From: an uncultured bacterium
GTDB lineage: Bacteria > Patescibacteriota > Minisyncoccia > Phycocordibacterales > CAIZLB01
Assembly: GCA_903864515.1 (NCBI GenBank)
Contig: CAIPFZ010000045.1
Coordinates: forward strand, 1-23,758
Reading direction: 5' to 3'
DNA: 23,758 nt
The notes under the pieces are model-generated. The model ran no database searches and was not told where the DNA came from. It saw only the letters and a program-made list of their open reading frames with translations. The position numbers and the translations under genes are program-made. Shown here in pieces: positions 21,956 through 23,758 of the stretch; the stretch's first letter is position 1, and each line of letters opens with the position of its first letter.

Positions 21956-21964
21956 TGCTAGAAT
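21956..21964 (+). promoter_or_regulatory. Extended -10 promoter for recJ (TGCTAGAAT)
   Basis: TG-C-TAGAAT ends one base before the ATG at 21966. A transcript start 7 bp later would fall at the in-frame TTG at 21972, so the true recJ start may be that TTG. Confidence 0.4.
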
Positions 21965-21965
21965 C

Positions 21966-23741
21966 ATGATATTGAAAAGCTCTAAAGTTAAAAAAACCAA
22001 AAAAGTGAAGAATTATAGTGTCAGAGAGTGGTCTGGTGATACTATTCTTGACCATCTATTAAATTCAAGAGGTGTCTCATCCAGTGAAAAAGAGGCTTTC
22101 TTGAATCCAGATTATGATAAGCATGTTCATGATCCATTTTTGATGGCCGGAATGGAAGATGCGGTTAAAAGAATAAATAAGGCAATAGAAAATAATGAAA
22201 AAATCGTTATTTATGGCGATTTTGATGCAGATGGTATACCAGCTTCAGTTGTTCTCCATGATTTCTTTAAGAAAGTTGCCTATCATAACTTTGTAAATTA
22301 TATTCCCCATAGACACAAGGAGGGTTTTGGCTTCCATTTGCATGTTATTGAGGGGTTAGCTGAGGAAAACAAGGTTGATGTTAATCACAAGGGGATGCTT
22401 GTCATAACGGTTGATTGTGGAATTACGGATGTTCTGACAGTTAAACGAGCAACTGAACTTGGAATTGATGTAATTATTACAGATCACCACTTACCAGATA
22501 AGGAATTGCCTCCAGCTGTGGCTGTGGTTGACCCAAAGCGTCTTGATTGTAACTATCCTGATAAGATGCTCTGTGGCGCAGGGGTTGCGTATAAGCTTGT
22601 ACAGGCCTTAATTTTCAATGATAGATTAAACGGTAATAAATTTGATATTAAAGAAGGTTGGGAGAAGTGGTTGCTTGATATGGTTGGTATAGCAACACTT
22701 TCTGATATGGTGCCATTGGTTAATGAAAATAGGGTGTTTGCAAAATTTGGACTGATGGTCCTTCGTAAAACTCAAAGACTGGGTCTGGTTAAGCTTTTTA
22801 GGGCTCTAAAAGTCTCTCAAAAGGATTTGGTTGAGGAGGACATAACATTCTTAATAACTCCAAGAATAAACGCTGCATCCAGAATGGCAGATCCAAGAGA
22901 TGCTTTTCTTCTACTTTCAACAACTGACTCTCTGGAAGCGGAGAGTATGGTGAAACACCTAAATTCAATCAATGATGAAAGAAAGGTGGTGGTTGCCAAG
23001 ATGAGTAAAGAGATACATAAGGTTATAAGAGAGCTAAAGTTGGATGATGACGAGATATTAGTGGTTGGTAATCCGGATTGGAGTCCAACCCTTCTTGGTC
23101 TTGTTTCAACAACCTTAGTTAAAGATTATGGTGTACCGGTATTCTTGTGGGGAAGAAGTGAGGGGGTTATAAAGGGTTCGTGTAGGTCAGATGGGGTGTG
23201 TAACGTTGTCGATATAATGAGAGATATTCAAGAAAAGCATCCTCATGTATTCCTAAATGCTGGTGGGCACTCATTTGCAGGAGGGTATTCTGTAAACGCT
23301 GATTCCATTCATGAATTTAGAGATAGAATTAAGGAAAGTTATAGTACCTTATTTGGCACTGGAGAATCTGGAGCCCCCCTCGAGAAAACTATTTCTTATG
23401 TTACAGATGCTATTTTGCAAACTGAACAAGTCACATGGAATACTTGGAATCAGATAGAGAGAATGATGCCATACGGTGAAGGTAATCCAAAACCCCTTTT
23501 TGCTTTTAAGGATGTTAAAATAGACAACATTAAGATGTTTGGAAAGCAAAAGGAACACCTAGAAATTAGCTTTGCAGGTCTTAAGGCCATAGCGTTTTTT
23601 GCTGATGCAGAAATGTATGAAGATATTGAAAGTGAACTTCAAAAGGGTAACACTGTTAGAAGGACGGTTTTGGGAAATTTGGAAAAGTCTACATTTACAT
23701 ACTCGCCGGTGCTTAGAATCAGAATTGTTGATATAATCTAA
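21966..23741 (+). CDS. recJ: Single-stranded-DNA-specific exonuclease RecJ
   Basis: 591 aa, complete. It is a 5'-3' single-strand exonuclease of the DHH family, used in recombinational and mismatch repair. Motif I DFDADG is at 85-90, motif II around Asp 150 (VDCGI) and motif III DHH at 173-175, followed by GAGVAYKL and the motif IV region DMVPL. PRINAASRM starts the linker. The DHHA1 domain has GGHSFAGGYS (433-442), and a C-terminal OB-type domain includes KPLFAFKDVKI. The basic N-terminus (KSSKVKKTKKVK) is typical. The start may be the ATG at 21966 or the TTG at 21972. It ends 17 bases before the window edge. Confidence 0.95.
   Translation: MILKSSKVKKTKKVKNYSVREWSGDTILDHLLNSRGVSSSEKEAFLNPDYDKHVHDPFLMAGMEDAVKRINKAIENNEKIVIYGDFDADGIPASVVLHDFFKKVAYHNFVNYIPHRHKEGFGFHLHVIEGLAEENKVDVNHKGMLVITVDCGITDVLTVKRATELGIDVIITDHHLPDKELPPAVAVVDPKRLDCNYPDKMLCGAGVAYKLVQALIFNDRLNGNKFDIKEGWEKWLLDMVGIATLSDMVPLVNENRVFAKFGLMVLRKTQRLGLVKLFRALKVSQKDLVEEDITFLITPRINAASRMADPRDAFLLLSTTDSLEAESMVKHLNSINDERKVVVAKMSKEIHKVIRELKLDDDEILVVGNPDWSPTLLGLVSTTLVKDYGVPVFLWGRSEGVIKGSCRSDGVCNVVDIMRDIQEKHPHVFLNAGGHSFAGGYSVNADSIHEFRDRIKESYSTLFGTGESGAPLEKTISYVTDAILQTEQVTWNTWNQIERMMPYGEGNPKPLFAFKDVKIDNIKMFGKQKEHLEISFAGLKAIAFFADAEMYEDIESELQKGNTVRRTVLGNLEKSTFTYSPVLRIRIVDII
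23729..23737 (+). promoter_or_regulatory. Possible extended -10 for the gene beyond the window
   Basis: TGATATAAT, the same nonamer seen before SBP 2, pilB and tpiA, lies in the last codons of recJ. A leaderless gene could start a few bases past 23741. It may also be chance coding sequence (Val-Asp-Ile-Ile). Confidence 0.3.
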
Positions 23742-23758
23742 AAATTAAAAAATACAAT

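Noticed and set aside
1..23758. CRISPR array, transposase or prophage
   Set aside because: No regularly spaced repeats, transposase motifs, terminal inverted repeats or phage structural genes were seen.

Overview
The window is AT-rich, and its gene content fits a Candidate Phyla Radiation (Patescibacteria) genome, most likely of Parcubacteria type. That placement is inferred from protein character and gene order, not from a marker phylogeny. Supporting signs are the short intergenic gaps, a trigger factor without its PPIase domain, a compact type IV pilus operon, and almost no Shine-Dalgarno sequences. Several genes appear to be leaderless or nearly so. None of the 22 genes I accept ends in TGA; 15 end in TAA and 7 in TAG.

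Region 1 (1-7265) is the unusual part. It holds four LivK-like periplasmic binding proteins (one frameshifted) and three TrmB-like winged-helix regulators, and no transporter permease or ATPase of the LIV family. Each regulator is divergent from one binding protein across an intergenic region of about 150 bp. Each region carries a 15-bp palindrome of the form GTC-N9-GAC, often with a second related copy by the other promoter. This looks like a duplicated 'regulator plus orphan binding protein' module in which each regulator controls itself and its neighbour. The convergent ends share bidirectional terminator hairpins, one of them a perfect 38-bp palindrome.

Region 2 (7329-10344, minus strand) is housekeeping: nusA, then inorganic pyrophosphatase, then trigger factor. 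A 461-bp gene-free stretch (10345-10805) upstream of nusA contains a minus-strand intrinsic terminator, several palindromes and a possible structured RNA.

Region 3 (10806-13216, plus) has a small protein with weak ADP-ribosyltransferase-like features, followed closely by a fused ABC exporter.

Region 4 (13332-19133, plus) is a type IV pilus operon: pilB, pilC, three prepilin-like genes whose stops and starts overlap or abut, and a membrane-anchored beta-helix-like protein.

Region 5 (19272-23741) has tpiA and pgk (plus), a HIT hydrolase (minus) and recJ (plus, complete just before the window end). HIT and recJ are divergent with only 14 bp between them.

No tRNA, rRNA, CRISPR array or insertion sequence was recognised.
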